From positions 2,571,630-2,635,629 of the forward strand of contig NZ_CP078077.1 in the NCBI RefSeq assembly GCF_023101185.1: a stretch of DNA of 64,000 bases, given 5' to 3'. Position numbers and translations under genes: made by a program. Positions 47,714 through 56,960 of this stretch are shown piece by piece (within the stretch, counting starts at the first letter, position 1; every line of letters begins with the position of its first letter). A model generated the notes under the pieces. The model saw only the letters and a list, made by a program, of their open reading frames with translations. It did not search any database and was not told the origin of the DNA. Source of the stretch: Microbacterium galbinum (GTDB lineage: Bacteria > Actinomycetota > Actinomycetes > Actinomycetales > Microbacteriaceae).

Positions 47714-49018
47714 ATGACGCTCATCGACGCCCGCGACATTCCCGCCGACGCGACTTCCCGCGACCGACTGAACGGTTCGGGTCTCGATTATCGCGTGGTC
47801 GATCTGAGTGACGACGCGGCCGCGACGCCCTTCCTCCGCGCGGTCGGCCGCGGATTCCTCGGTGAGGAGTCGACCCCCGAGGCGCTCGCCCACAGCCGGC
47901 AGACCGTTTCGCAGCGTCGGACGACCGGGGTCTTCGAGACCGACGCGGTCTCCGGCGACCTCCCGGTCGCGACCATCGACTCGTGGGTGACGCCCCTGAC
48001 GGTGCCCGGGGGAGCGGAGATCGGGATGTGGGCGATCAGCGGGGTGACCGTCGCCGCCACGCATCGGCGTCGGGGCATCGCTCGTTCCCTCCTCGAGGGC
48101 GAGCTGCGCGCCGCCCACGGCGCAGGGATCGCGCTCGCCGGGCTCACGGTGTCGGAGGCCACCATCTACGGCCGCTACGGCTTCGGGTCGGCGTTGCCGG
48201 CCGTGCGCTTCAGCGTCGACACCCGGCGGGCGGGATGGGGCGGGCACGAACCGTCCGGACGCCTGGAGTACCGCGAGCGCGCGCAGCTCGTCGACGATCT
48301 CGCGACGGTCCACGAACGGGCCCGTCGCACGCGCGCCGGCCGCATCGCCGGGTGGGCGGGGCGATGGGAGCAGTTCGCCGGTACCGCCCCGGGCGAGACC
48401 GATCGCGACAAGGTGCGCGGTGTGCGCCACGTCGATGCCGACGGCGAGACCCGCGGTGTGCTCGTATACACGGTGACCGATCGCAGCGGCAGCTTCCGAT
48501 TCGGCCTGAACGTGCGGATGCTGGTGGCCGAGACCGCGGATGCCCGTGCAGCGCTGTGGCGGTTCGCCCTGCAGCACGACCTCGTCGACGAGGTCACGGC
48601 CGACCTGCAGACGGCGGATGACCCGTTGCCGTGGCTGGTGGCCGATCAGCGTGGCGTCACGCAGGAGGTGCACGACCACGGCTGGCTGCGAGTGCTGGAT
48701 GTCGCTCGAGCACTGAGCGCGCGGAAGTACTCGGTTCCGGTCGATCTGGTGCTCCGCATCCACGACCCCCTCGGCTTCGCTGCGGGGGACTGGCGACTCC
48801 ACGTCGACGTCTCGGGCGTGGCGACCGTCGAAGCGGCGGAATCCGCCGCACCGGATGCCGTCCTCGGCGTCGCCGCTCTGTCGTCGCTGTACGCGGGGGC
48901 GGTGCGCGCGACCGCGCTCGCCGGAGCGGGCCTCATCGATGCCGAGGCATCCGTCGTCGACCTCCTCGACCGTGCTTTCTTCACGTCTCCCGCGCCCTCG
49001 CTCGACATCTGGTACTGA
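47714..49018 (+). CDS. Eis-like GNAT N-acetyltransferase
   Basis: Protein of 434 residues with the tripartite Eis layout: an N-terminal GNAT domain with the acetyl-CoA motif VAATHRRRGIARSLLEGEL and the Tyr-containing VSEATIYGRYGFG, a second GNAT-like domain, and a C-terminal SCP2-like domain (about 330-434) ending with the conserved carboxylate DIWY. Eis enzymes acetylate amines; substrates range from aminoglycosides to peptides and cannot be inferred here. It follows rsrA but has its own TAGGGT promoter. A strong hairpin separates it from kgd. Confidence 0.88.
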   Translation: MTLIDARDIPADATSRDRLNGSGLDYRVVDLSDDAAATPFLRAVGRGFLGEESTPEALAHSRQTVSQRRTTGVFETDAVSGDLPVATIDSWVTPLTVPGGAEIGMWAISGVTVAATHRRRGIARSLLEGELRAAHGAGIALAGLTVSEATIYGRYGFGSALPAVRFSVDTRRAGWGGHEPSGRLEYRERAQLVDDLATVHERARRTRAGRIAGWAGRWEQFAGTAPGETDRDKVRGVRHVDADGETRGVLVYTVTDRSGSFRFGLNVRMLVAETADARAALWRFALQHDLVDEVTADLQTADDPLPWLVADQRGVTQEVHDHGWLRVLDVARALSARKYSVPVDLVLRIHDPLGFAAGDWRLHVDVSGVATVEAAESAAPDAVLGVAALSSLYAGAVRATALAGAGLIDAEASVVDLLDRAFFTSPAPSLDIWY

Positions 49019-49028
49019 TCGCGCGGAG

Positions 49029-49076
49029 CGTACGCAGAAGGGCCCCCGACCGGAGTCGGGGGCCCTTCTGCGTACG
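49029..49076. terminator. 22-bp perfect hairpin between convergent Eis-like and kgd genes
   Basis: Two 22-base arms beginning CGTACGCAGAAGGGC pair without mismatch around a CGGA tetraloop. No U-tract on either strand. It separates two convergent genes, so a bidirectional terminator or 3' end stabiliser is the simplest reading. Confidence 0.75.
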
Positions 49077-49084
49077 AGTGAACG

Positions 49085-52000
49085 TCAGGCCGTGGTCAGC
49101 GCTTCGCGCAGGAGCGTGGCCTGCTCGGCGGCGTGCACCTTCGACGACCCGGTCGCGGGCGACGCCGACGCGGCGCGAGCGACCGGTCGGAATGCGCGGT
49201 CCCCGGGAACGTCCGCGAACGCGAGTGCCAGGAACGGCCAGGCGCCCTGGTTCTCCGGCTCCTCCTGCACCCACACGAGCTCGGCGTTCGGGTACGAGTC
49301 GGTGATGGCCTTGAGCTCGTCGATCGGCGTGGGGTAGAGCTGCTCGAGACGCACGAGCGCCACCTCGGGGTTCGGGTTCTTCTCGAGCTCGGCGCGCAGA
49401 TCCCAGTGGACCTTGCCCGAGTGCACGAGCACGCGCTTGACGGCGCTGCGGTCGAGAGCGCGGTCGTCGTCGATCACCGGCTCGAAGCGCCCCTGCGTGA
49501 ACGCCTCGACGGGGCTGGTCGCGCCGCGCAGACGCAGCATGGCCTTCGGCGTGAAGACGATCAGCGGCTTGCGCGGACGGGCGTACGCCTGACGGCGCAG
49601 CAGGTGGAAGTACGAGGCCGGCGTCGACGGACGCGCGACGATCATGTTCTCCTGGGCGCAGAGCTGCAGGAACCGCTCGATGCGTGCCGACGAGTGGTCG
49701 GGCCCCTGGCCCTCGTAGCCGTGGGGGAGCAGCAGGGTGACGCTGGACTGCTGGCCCCACTTCTGCTCGGCGGCCGAGATGTACTCGTCGATCACGGACT
49801 GGGCGCCGTTCACGAAGTCGCCGAACTGCGCCTCCCAGAGGACGAGGGCCTCGGGGGCCTCGACCGAGTAGCCGTACTCGAATCCGAGCGCCGCGTACTC
49901 GCTGAGCAGGGAGTCGTAGACGAAGAAGCGGCCCTGGGCGTCGGAGAGGTTGGAGAGCGGCAGCCACTCCTGGCCGTTCGCACGGTCGTGGAGGGTGGCG
50001 TGGCGCTGGACGAACGTTCCGCGGCGCGCATCCTGACCCGCGAGGCGCACCGGGGTGCCTTCGACGAGGAGCGATCCGAACGCGAGCAGCTCACCGAAGC
50101 CCCAGTCGATGCCGCCGTTGCGGCTCATGTCGAGGCGCTTCTCGAGCAGCTGCTGGATCTTCGGGTGCACGGTGAAGCCCTCGGGCTTGTTCACGAATGC
50201 ATCGCCGATGAGCTGGATGACCTCACCCGCGACACCCGTGACATCCGGTGCGCCGACCTGGCCGTCGACCGGCGGCAGCTCGGGCGCGATCGGGGTGGCC
50301 CCGGTCTCGGCGGCATGCGTCTCGGCGAAGGCGATCTCGAGCCGGTTCTGGAAGTCGGCCTTGGCCTCGTCGTACTCCTGCTCGGTGATGTCACCGCGAC
50401 CGACGAGCGACTCGGTGTACAGACGGCGCACGGAGCGCTTGGCCTGGATCAGGTCGGTCATCAGAGGCTGCGTCATCGAGGGGTCGTCGCCCTCGTTGTG
50501 ACCGCGACGGCGGTAGCAGACGAGGTCGATCACGACATCGCGGTGGAAGCGCTCGCGGTACTCGAAGGCGAGCTGCGCGACGTGGATCACGGCTTCGGGG
50601 TCGTCGCCGTTCACGTGGAAGACCGGCGCCTGGATGGTCTTCGCGACATCCGTGGCGTACACCGAGGTGCGGCCGTCGTTCGGGGTCGTGGTGAAGCCCA
50701 CCTGGTTGTTCACCACGACGTGGATCGTGCCACCGGTGCGGTAACCGCGCAGCTGCGACATCTGCAGGGTCTCGACGACGACGCCCTGACCGGCGAAGGC
50801 CGCGTCGCCGTGCACGAGGATCGGCAGCCAGGCGAACGTCCCGATCGGCTTGCGGTCCTGCTTCGCGCGGACGATGCCCTCGAGCACTCCGTCGACGGTC
50901 TCGAGGTGCGAGGGGTTGGCTGCGAGGTAGACCGGGAGCTCCGATCCGTCGTCGGCCACGAAGGTGCCCTCGGTGCCGAGGTGGTACTTCACGTCACCGG
51001 AGCCGCGCTGGTTGCCCGGGGTCTGGGTGCCCTCGAACTCCTGGAACACCTGGCCGTAGGTCTTGCCGGCGATGTTCGTGAGCACGTTGAGGCGGCCGCG
51101 GTGCGCCATGCCGATGGCGGCGCCCTCGAGGCCGGCGGTCGCGGCACCCTGGAGGATCTCGTCGAGCAGCGGGACGAGCGACTCGCCGCCCTCGAGCGAG
51201 AAGCGCTTCTGGCCGACGAACTTCGTCTGCAGGAAGGTCTCGAACGCCTCGGCCTCGTTGAGCTTGCGGAGGACCCGCAGCTGCTCGTCGTGGCCGGGCT
51301 TCTGGTACTTGACCTCGACCTTCTCCTGGAACCAGCGGCGCTGCTCCGGGTCCTGGATGTGCATGTACTCGATGCCGAGCGTGCGGCAGTACGAGTCGCG
51401 CAGGACTCCGAGGATGTCACGCAGCTTCGCGACGCGACGTCCGCCGAAGCCACCGGTGACGAACTCGCGGTCGAGGTCCCAGAAGGTGAGCCCGTGGCTC
51501 TCGATCTCGAGGTCGGGGTGCGAGCGCTGGCGGTACTCGAGGGGATCGATGTCGGCCATGAGGTGGCCGCGGACGCGGAAGGAGTTGATGAGCTCCTGCA
51601 CGCGGGACTGCTTGTCGACACGCTCGGCGAGGTCGACGGCGATGTCGGGGTTCCAGTGGATCGGCGCGTACGGGATGCGCAGCGCCGCGAAGATGTCGTC
51701 GTAGAAGCCGCGCTGCCCGATGAGGAGCTCGTGCACCTTCTTGAGGAACTCGCCCGATCCCGCGCCCTGGATGACGCGGTGGTCGTAGGTGCTGGTGAGC
51801 GTGATCGTCTTGCCGATCGCCAGCTCGTTGAGCGTCTTCTCGCTCGCGCCCTGGAACTCGGCCGGGTACTCGAGGGCGCCGGCGCCGATGATGCAGCCCT
51901 GGCCCTTCATCAGACGCGGGACGGAGTGCACGGTGCCGATGCCGCCCGGGTTCGTGAGCGAGACCGTCGTGCCCTGGAAGTCGCCGGCGGTGAGCTTGTT

Positions 52001-52771
52001 GTTGCGCGCGCGGGTGACCAGGTCTTCGTAGGCCGAGAGGTACTCGGTGAAGGTCATGGTGTCGGCGCGCTTGATGCTCGGCACCATGAGGGCGCGCGTG
52101 CCGTCGGGCTTCGGCAGATCGATCGCGATGCCGAGGTTGACGTGCGCGGGGGCGACGACGGAGGGCTTGCCGTCGACCTCGGCGTAGAACACGTTCTGGC
52201 TGCGGAACTCGTCGAGCGTGCGGATGAGCGCCCAGCCGATGAGGTGGGTGAAGCTGATCTTTCCGCCTCGGGTGCGCGCCATGTGGTTGTTGATGACGAT
52301 GCGGTTGTCGATCATCAGCTTGGCGGGGATGGTGCGGACGCTCGTCGCGGTGGGGACGGTGAGCGACTCGTCCATGTTGGCCGCGAGCGTCTTGGGCATG
52401 CCTCGGAGGACGGTGACCTTGTCTTCCTCGGCCTCGTCCGCGGGGGCCGGGGACGGGTCCTTCGCGGCGGGCTTGGGCGCCTGCGCCGGGATCGGAGCCG
52501 CCGCTGCCGGCTTCGCCGTCGTGCGCGCCACGGGCTGCGATCCGATCACGGGGATCGGAGCCGTCACCGGGTGGGCGGGCTGCTCGGCCGCCGGGGTGCT
52601 GGCGGGGGCGGTCGCACCGGCGTTCTCGGAGTGGTACTTCTCGAGGATCGGCCACCATTCCTTGTCGACGGAATCGCGGTTCACCTTGAACTGCTCGTAG
52701 AGCTCTTCGACGAGCCAGGAATTGGCTCCGAACCCCCCGTCGCCCCCGACGCCGGTCACCTGGTTCGACAC
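49085..52771 (-). CDS. kgd: Multifunctional 2-oxoglutarate metabolism enzyme (2-oxoglutarate decarboxylase/dehydrogenase E1-E2)
   Basis: Protein of 1228 residues. A short N-terminal E1 helix (ANSWLVEELYEQFKVN) and an Ala/Pro linker precede an E2-like acyltransferase domain (about 100-330) with TYDHRVIQGAGSGEF, then a thiamine-diphosphate E1 domain with GMAHRGRLNVL, HGDAAFAGQGVVVE, VVNNQVGFTT and the C-terminal LLPHGYEGQGPDHSSARIERFL. No lipoyl domain is present. In actinobacteria Kgd works with Lpd and AceF in the TCA cycle and is controlled by GarA/OdhI. GTG 52771 is chosen; GAGGG lies upstream. Confidence 0.96.
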   Translation of the reverse strand: MSNQVTGVGGDGGFGANSWLVEELYEQFKVNRDSVDKEWWPILEKYHSENAGATAPASTPAAEQPAHPVTAPIPVIGSQPVARTTAKPAAAAPIPAQAPKPAAKDPSPAPADEAEEDKVTVLRGMPKTLAANMDESLTVPTATSVRTIPAKLMIDNRIVINNHMARTRGGKISFTHLIGWALIRTLDEFRSQNVFYAEVDGKPSVVAPAHVNLGIAIDLPKPDGTRALMVPSIKRADTMTFTEYLSAYEDLVTRARNNKLTAGDFQGTTVSLTNPGGIGTVHSVPRLMKGQGCIIGAGALEYPAEFQGASEKTLNELAIGKTITLTSTYDHRVIQGAGSGEFLKKVHELLIGQRGFYDDIFAALRIPYAPIHWNPDIAVDLAERVDKQSRVQELINSFRVRGHLMADIDPLEYRQRSHPDLEIESHGLTFWDLDREFVTGGFGGRRVAKLRDILGVLRDSYCRTLGIEYMHIQDPEQRRWFQEKVEVKYQKPGHDEQLRVLRKLNEAEAFETFLQTKFVGQKRFSLEGGESLVPLLDEILQGAATAGLEGAAIGMAHRGRLNVLTNIAGKTYGQVFQEFEGTQTPGNQRGSGDVKYHLGTEGTFVADDGSELPVYLAANPSHLETVDGVLEGIVRAKQDRKPIGTFAWLPILVHGDAAFAGQGVVVETLQMSQLRGYRTGGTIHVVVNNQVGFTTTPNDGRTSVYATDVAKTIQAPVFHVNGDDPEAVIHVAQLAFEYRERFHRDVVIDLVCYRRRGHNEGDDPSMTQPLMTDLIQAKRSVRRLYTESLVGRGDITEQEYDEAKADFQNRLEIAFAETHAAETGATPIAPELPPVDGQVGAPDVTGVAGEVIQLIGDAFVNKPEGFTVHPKIQQLLEKRLDMSRNGGIDWGFGELLAFGSLLVEGTPVRLAGQDARRGTFVQRHATLHDRANGQEWLPLSNLSDAQGRFFVYDSLLSEYAALGFEYGYSVEAPEALVLWEAQFGDFVNGAQSVIDEYISAAEQKWGQQSSVTLLLPHGYEGQGPDHSSARIERFLQLCAQENMIVARPSTPASYFHLLRRQAYARPRKPLIVFTPKAMLRLRGATSPVEAFTQGRFEPVIDDDRALDRSAVKRVLVHSGKVHWDLRAELEKNPNPEVALVRLEQLYPTPIDELKAITDSYPNAELVWVQEEPENQGAWPFLALAFADVPGDRAFRPVARAASASPATGSSKVHAAEQATLLREALTTA

Positions 52772-52856
52772 GCTCGATCGCCCTCTTTCATCGCTGAAGA
52801 TTCACAGTGCTCGCGGGACGCAGGATGCGCCCAGGTCCGCACACTCTCGATCGACA

Positions 52857-52862
52857 AGCCTA
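52857..52862 (-). promoter_or_regulatory. Candidate -10 element for kgd
   Basis: TAGGCT on the minus strand, about 86 bases before the kgd GTG, in the 158-base divergent spacer shared with guaB1. Confidence 0.4.
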
Positions 52863-52917
52863 ACGTGTTTCCCGGTGCGAATCTTCGACGCCATGCCCAG
52901 GGAGTGCTCGATCTCGA

Positions 52918-52923
52918 TACCGT
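52918..52923 (+). promoter_or_regulatory. Leaderless -10 element for guaB1
   Basis: TACCGT, six bases before ATG 52930. Confidence 0.5.
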
Positions 52924-52929
52924 GGAGTC

Positions 52930-54384
52930 ATGGAGTTCTCAGGTGCGCAGCCGACCGTCGATCTGACCTATTCCGACGTGTTCCTCGTGCCGCGACGATC
53001 GTCGGTCACCAGCCGGCTCCAGGTCGACCTGGCGCCGCAGGACGGCACGCCCGCGACCCTGCCTCTCGTGGCGTCGAACATGAACTCCGTGACCGGGCCG
53101 CGCCTGGCCGCGGTGATGGCGCGACGCGGAGGTCTCGGGGTGCTGCCGCAGGACATGCCCCTCCAGGATCTCGACGCGGCGATCCGCGATGTGAAGGCGC
53201 AGCCGGTGCTGTGGGACACGGCTCTCGTCCTGCCGCCCCACGCATCGGTCGCCGACGCCCTCCGGCTCCTTCCCGCCGCGCCGGGGCACGGGATCGTCGT
53301 CGCGCACGGGGCCGCGCCGATCGGCGTCGAGGACATCCTCGGCATCCTTCCCGCGAATCGGCTCGCGACTGCTCTGCCGGACGCGCAGCTGGGCGACCTC
53401 GTGCATCGGGGGACACCGTCGATCGACGCCGATGATATCGGATCCGAACGGCACGCCTTCGACGTGATCACCGAGGCCGGTGCCGAGATGGTCACGGTCG
53501 TGCACCACGGGCATCTCGTCGGGACGCTGAGCGCGCGCAGCGCCCTGCGCTCCACTCTCTACCGCCCCGCACTCGATGCCGACGGACGGCTCACCGTCGC
53601 CGCAGCGGTGGGGATCAACGGCGACGTCGCCGCGAAGGCGACCGCGCTCGCGGGTGCCGGGGTCGACGTGCTCGTGCTCGACACGGCGCACGGCCATCAG
53701 GACGGGATGCTGCGCGCCCTGCGCACCGTGTCTGATCTGAACCTCGGGCTCCCGCTCGTCGCCGGGAACATCGTGACCGCCGACGGCGTGCACGATCTCG
53801 TGGATTCCGGAGCCTCGATCCTCAAGGTCGGCGTCGGTCCGGGCGCGATGTGCACGACCCGAATGATGACCGCCGTCGGCCGCCCCCAGTTCTCGGCGGT
53901 GCTCGAGACGGCGCAGGCGGCCCGCGAGCTCGGTGCGCACGTCTGGGCGGACGGAGGGGTCCGGTACCCGCGCGACGTCGCCCTGGCGCTCGCCGCGGGC
54001 GCGGCATCCGTGATGATCGGCTCCTGGTTCGCCGGGACGATCGAGGCCCCGGGCGAGTTGCAGCGCGACGCCGAGGGACGCATCTTCAAGGAGTCCTGGG
54101 GGATGGCGTCGACCAAAGCGGTGCAGGCCCGCTTCGGCAGGCTCGACGCCTACGAGCGGGCGCGCAAGGAACTCTTCGCCGAGGGCATCTCCTCGTCGAA
54201 GATCTACCTCGATCCGCTGCGGCCGGGCGTCGAGGACCTGCTCGACATGATCACCTCGGGCGTGCGCTCGTCGTTCACCTACGCCGGAGCATCCTCCGTC
54301 CCGGAGTTCCACGATCGCGCGCTCGTGGGTCTGCAGTCGGCCGCGGGCTACGAAGAGGGCAAGGCGCTGCCGGTCAGCTGGTAG
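52930..54384 (+). CDS. guaB1: GuaB1-family IMP dehydrogenase-like enzyme (probable GMP reductase)
   Basis: TIM-barrel protein of 484 residues: LTYSDVFLVPRRSSV at the N-terminus, a CBS-like insert (about 90-205), phosphate loop and catalytic loop KVGVGPGAMCTTRMMT with the active-site Cys (about residue 309). The loop AMCTTRMMT and the flap EGISSSKIYLDPLRPG are those of the GuaB1 branch, which in mycobacteria acts as a GMP reductase returning GMP to IMP rather than making XMP. Reductase assignment is by family. It is divergent from kgd. Confidence 0.9.
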   Translation: MEFSGAQPTVDLTYSDVFLVPRRSSVTSRLQVDLAPQDGTPATLPLVASNMNSVTGPRLAAVMARRGGLGVLPQDMPLQDLDAAIRDVKAQPVLWDTALVLPPHASVADALRLLPAAPGHGIVVAHGAAPIGVEDILGILPANRLATALPDAQLGDLVHRGTPSIDADDIGSERHAFDVITEAGAEMVTVVHHGHLVGTLSARSALRSTLYRPALDADGRLTVAAAVGINGDVAAKATALAGAGVDVLVLDTAHGHQDGMLRALRTVSDLNLGLPLVAGNIVTADGVHDLVDSGASILKVGVGPGAMCTTRMMTAVGRPQFSAVLETAQAARELGAHVWADGGVRYPRDVALALAAGAASVMIGSWFAGTIEAPGELQRDAEGRIFKESWGMASTKAVQARFGRLDAYERARKELFAEGISSSKIYLDPLRPGVEDLLDMITSGVRSSFTYAGASSVPEFHDRALVGLQSAAGYEEGKALPVSW

Positions 54385-54428
54385 CGGAATCGCGCGCGGG
54401 TGACGCGACCGCGCGCGAGCGCGTTCGG

Positions 54429-54434
54429 TAGAAT
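54429..54434 (+). promoter_or_regulatory. -10 element for the CNNM leader transcript
   Basis: TAGAAT, ten bases before the leader ATG at 54445, so the mRNA would begin only a few bases before the leader start codon. Confidence 0.55.
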
Positions 54435-54444
54435 CGTCCACACT

Positions 54445-54513
54445 ATGGACGACCCTCCCAGTTGCAGTAGATCGCCCCACCGTCCCCCTCTCCCGCCGGA
54501 GAGGAACCTCTGA
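54445..54513 (+). CDS. Possible 22-residue Pro-rich leader peptide upstream of the CNNM genes
   Basis: Short ORF of 22 codons beginning MDDPPSCSR and containing RPPLPPE, with six prolines in two clusters. Its TGA shares a base with the ATG of the downstream CNNM gene (TGATG), and its last third is the hairpin that holds that gene's ribosome-binding site. Acidic and proline residues directly after the start destabilise ribosomes when Mg2+ is low, as known for MgtL of enteric bacteria. The peptide is not annotated in any family I know; coding status is unproven. Confidence 0.5.
   Translation: MDDPPSCSRSPHRPPLPPERNL
54487..54504 (+). promoter_or_regulatory. Hairpin sequestering the CNNM ribosome-binding site
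   Basis: CCTCTCC (54487-54493) pairs perfectly with GGAGAGG (54498-54504) around a CGCC loop; GGAGAGG is the ribosome-binding site eight bases before ATG 54513. Confidence 0.6.
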
Positions 54514-55829
54514 TGGACTACGTCATGTTGGGCGTGGGGCTCCTGCTCACGATCGGCACCGGTCTGTTCGTCGCGAGCGAGTTCGCACTGGTCAATCTCG
54601 ACCGCGCGGATCTCGAAGCGCGACAGGCGCGTGGTGAATCCCGACTCGCCCTCACGATCGGTGCTCTCAAGCACACCTCGACGCATCTCTCGTCGGCCCA
54701 GCTCGGCATCACGCTCACGACGCTGCTGACCGGTTACACGATGGAGCCGGCGCTGTCGAACCTGCTGCGGCCGACCCTGGTCGCCTGGCACATTCCGGAG
54801 CCCGCCGTCGCGCCCATCGCCACCGTCGTCGCGATGTTCGTCGCCACGGTGCTGTCGATGATCCTGGGCGAACTCGTGCCCAAGAACTTCGCGCTCGCCC
54901 TGCCGCGCGCCACCGCCAAGCTCGTGGTTCCGTTCCAGGTCGCTTTCACCACCGTCTTCAAGCCCGCGGTCGTCGTGCTCAACGGCAGCGCCAACGGCGT
55001 GCTGCGCAGCATGGGCATCGAGCCGAAGGAAGAACTCTCCGGGGCGCGCAGCGCCGAGGAGCTCTCCTCGCTCGTGCGCCGATCGGCGAGCGCCGGTGTG
55101 CTCGAAGCCGACACCGCGACCCTGCTCGACCGCACCCTGACGTTCTCGCGCCTCACGGCGGCGGACGTCATGACCGCACGCCCGAGCATGCACGCGATCG
55201 CGGCCGGGGATTCGGCGGACGACGTCATCCAGCTCGCCCGTCGCACGGGGCACAGCCGGTTCCCGGTGTACGACGACGATCTCGACGACATCATGGGGGT
55301 CGTGCACCTGAAGGCGGCGATCTCGGTGCCGCGCGACCGTCGTACCGAAGTGCCGGTCGGCGCGCTCGCGACCGACCCCCTGCGCGTTCCCGAGACAGTG
55401 CACATCGACGGTCTCATCTCCGAGCTGCGTGCCCGGGGGTACCAGCTCGCGGTCGTCGTCGACGAGTACGGCGGGACCGCCGGTCTCGTTACCCTCGAGG
55501 ATCTCGTCGAGGAGATCGTCGGTGAGGTGTCGGACGAGCACGACCGCACGCGCGCCGGCGTGATCCGCGGACGCGACGGCCTCACCTTCCCGGGCGAGCT
55601 GCGCCCGGACGAGCTGCGCAGCCGCGCGGGTATCGACGTCCCGGAGGGCGATGTGTACGACACGGTCGGCGGCTACGTGATGAGCGTCCTCGAGCGCGTC
55701 CCCGCGGTCGGCGACGAGGTGTCGCTCGACAGCGGCACGCTGCAGGTGATCCGCATGGACGGCCGCCGGGTGGATCGCATCCGCTTCGTTCCGAGACCCG
55801 TCGACGCGGATGAGGAGGTGACCCGATGA
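54513..55829 (+). CDS. CNNM/CorC-type transporter with CBS pair (hemolysin-family protein)
   Basis: Protein of 438 residues: DUF21/CNNM membrane domain (about 1-190, helices starting YVMLGVGLLLTIGTGLFVASEFAL), a CBS-domain pair (about 200-335; MTARPSMHAIAAGDSADDVIQLARR and DDIMGVVHLKAAI) and a C-terminal CorC_HlyC domain (about 345-430). Bacterial CNNM/CorC proteins export or exchange Mg2+ (and possibly Co2+), gated by ATP at the CBS pair. The next gene overlaps by four bases. The leader ORF and hairpin upstream suggest translational control. Confidence 0.93.
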   Translation: MDYVMLGVGLLLTIGTGLFVASEFALVNLDRADLEARQARGESRLALTIGALKHTSTHLSSAQLGITLTTLLTGYTMEPALSNLLRPTLVAWHIPEPAVAPIATVVAMFVATVLSMILGELVPKNFALALPRATAKLVVPFQVAFTTVFKPAVVVLNGSANGVLRSMGIEPKEELSGARSAEELSSLVRRSASAGVLEADTATLLDRTLTFSRLTAADVMTARPSMHAIAAGDSADDVIQLARRTGHSRFPVYDDDLDDIMGVVHLKAAISVPRDRRTEVPVGALATDPLRVPETVHIDGLISELRARGYQLAVVVDEYGGTAGLVTLEDLVEEIVGEVSDEHDRTRAGVIRGRDGLTFPGELRPDELRSRAGIDVPEGDVYDTVGGYVMSVLERVPAVGDEVSLDSGTLQVIRMDGRRVDRIRFVPRPVDADEEVTR

Positions 55830-56887
55830 GCGATTGGGGAGGACTCGCCTGGCTCGTCGTGCTGCTGGTCGCGAACGCTTTCTTCGTCGGCGCGGAGTTC
55901 GCGGTGATCTCGGCACGCCGCTCGCAGATCGAGCCGCGTGCCGAACAGGGATCGCGCGCCGCGAAGACGGCGTTGTACGCCATGGAGCACGCGACGCTCA
56001 TGCTCGCGACCTCGCAGCTGGGCATCACCATCTGCTCGCTCCTGATCCTGAACGTCTCGGAGCCCGCGATCCACCATCTCCTGGCCGTGCCGCTGCACGC
56101 GCTCGGGTGGCCCGACGGGGCCGTCGACGCGGTCTCGTTCACCATCGCCCTGCTGATCGTGTCGTTCCTGCACGTGGTCTTCGGCGAGATGGTTCCGAAG
56201 AACCTCGCGTTCTCGGTGCCGGATCGCGCCGTGCTGATCCTCGCGACCCCGCTCGTGTGGGTCTCGAAGGTGTTCATGCCGGTGATCTGGCTGCTCAACG
56301 CGGCCGCCAACGGTGTGCTGCGGCTCTTCCGCGTCGAGCCCAAGAACGAGGCGGCTTCGACGTTCACGCTCGAGGAGGTCGCGACGATCGTCGATCAGTC
56401 GCGCCGCGAAGGGGTGCTCACCGACACCGCGGGGACCGTCGCCGCCGCGGTCGAGTTCACCGACAAGAAGGCGCGCGATGTCGCGGTCCCGCTGGGCGAC
56501 CTCGTCACGCTGCCGGCCACGACGACCCCCGACGACATCGAGAAGGCGGTCGCGCGGTACGGGTTCTCCCGCTACGTGATCGTCGACGCCGAGGGCGCGC
56601 CGATCGGGTACGTGCACCTCAAGGACATCCTCCGAGCCTCGGACGGCCCGGATGCCGAGGTGAAGATGGTCGAGCCGCTTCCCGCCAAGCGCATCCACCA
56701 CATGGTGCCCGTGCAAGAGGACACCGACCTCGAGGACGCCCTCGCGGTCATGCGCCGCGCCGGGCGTCACCTGGCCAAGGTGCGCGACGCCCGGGGTGAG
56801 ACCACCGCCGTGCTCTTCCTGGAGGACATCCTCGAAGAGCTGGTCGGGGAGGTGCAGGACGCGACGCGTCGCGTCCGCGGGCACTGA
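55826..56887 (+). CDS. CNNM-type transporter, short form without CorC_HlyC domain
   Basis: Protein of 353 residues paralogous to the preceding gene: DUF21 membrane domain (about 1-180; GLAWLVVLLVANAFFVGAEFAV) and a CBS pair (about 195-345; YGFSRYVIVDAEGAPIGYVHLKDIL and VLFLEDILEELVGEVQD). It ends directly after the CBS pair, so the C-terminal CorC_HlyC module is missing. The two probably form a heteromeric CNNM transporter, as the tandem arrangement with 4-base overlap is common in actinobacteria (inference). Confidence 0.92.
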   Translation: MSDWGGLAWLVVLLVANAFFVGAEFAVISARRSQIEPRAEQGSRAAKTALYAMEHATLMLATSQLGITICSLLILNVSEPAIHHLLAVPLHALGWPDGAVDAVSFTIALLIVSFLHVVFGEMVPKNLAFSVPDRAVLILATPLVWVSKVFMPVIWLLNAAANGVLRLFRVEPKNEAASTFTLEEVATIVDQSRREGVLTDTAGTVAAAVEFTDKKARDVAVPLGDLVTLPATTTPDDIEKAVARYGFSRYVIVDAEGAPIGYVHLKDILRASDGPDAEVKMVEPLPAKRIHHMVPVQEDTDLEDALAVMRRAGRHLAKVRDARGETTAVLFLEDILEELVGEVQDATRRVRGH

Positions 56888-56895
56888 TGATGCAC

Positions 56896-56936
56896 ACGAA
56901 GGCCGCCGACTCGATCAACGGGTCGGCGGCCTTCGT
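56896..56936. terminator. Bidirectional terminator between CNNM and old yellow enzyme genes
   Basis: Perfect 15-bp stem ACGAAGGCCGCCGAC/GTCGGCGGCCTTCGT with an 11-base loop between convergent genes; U-tracts are weak. Confidence 0.8.
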
Positions 56937-56960
56937 CGTGCGCGGATCGGCCGCGAGGCC

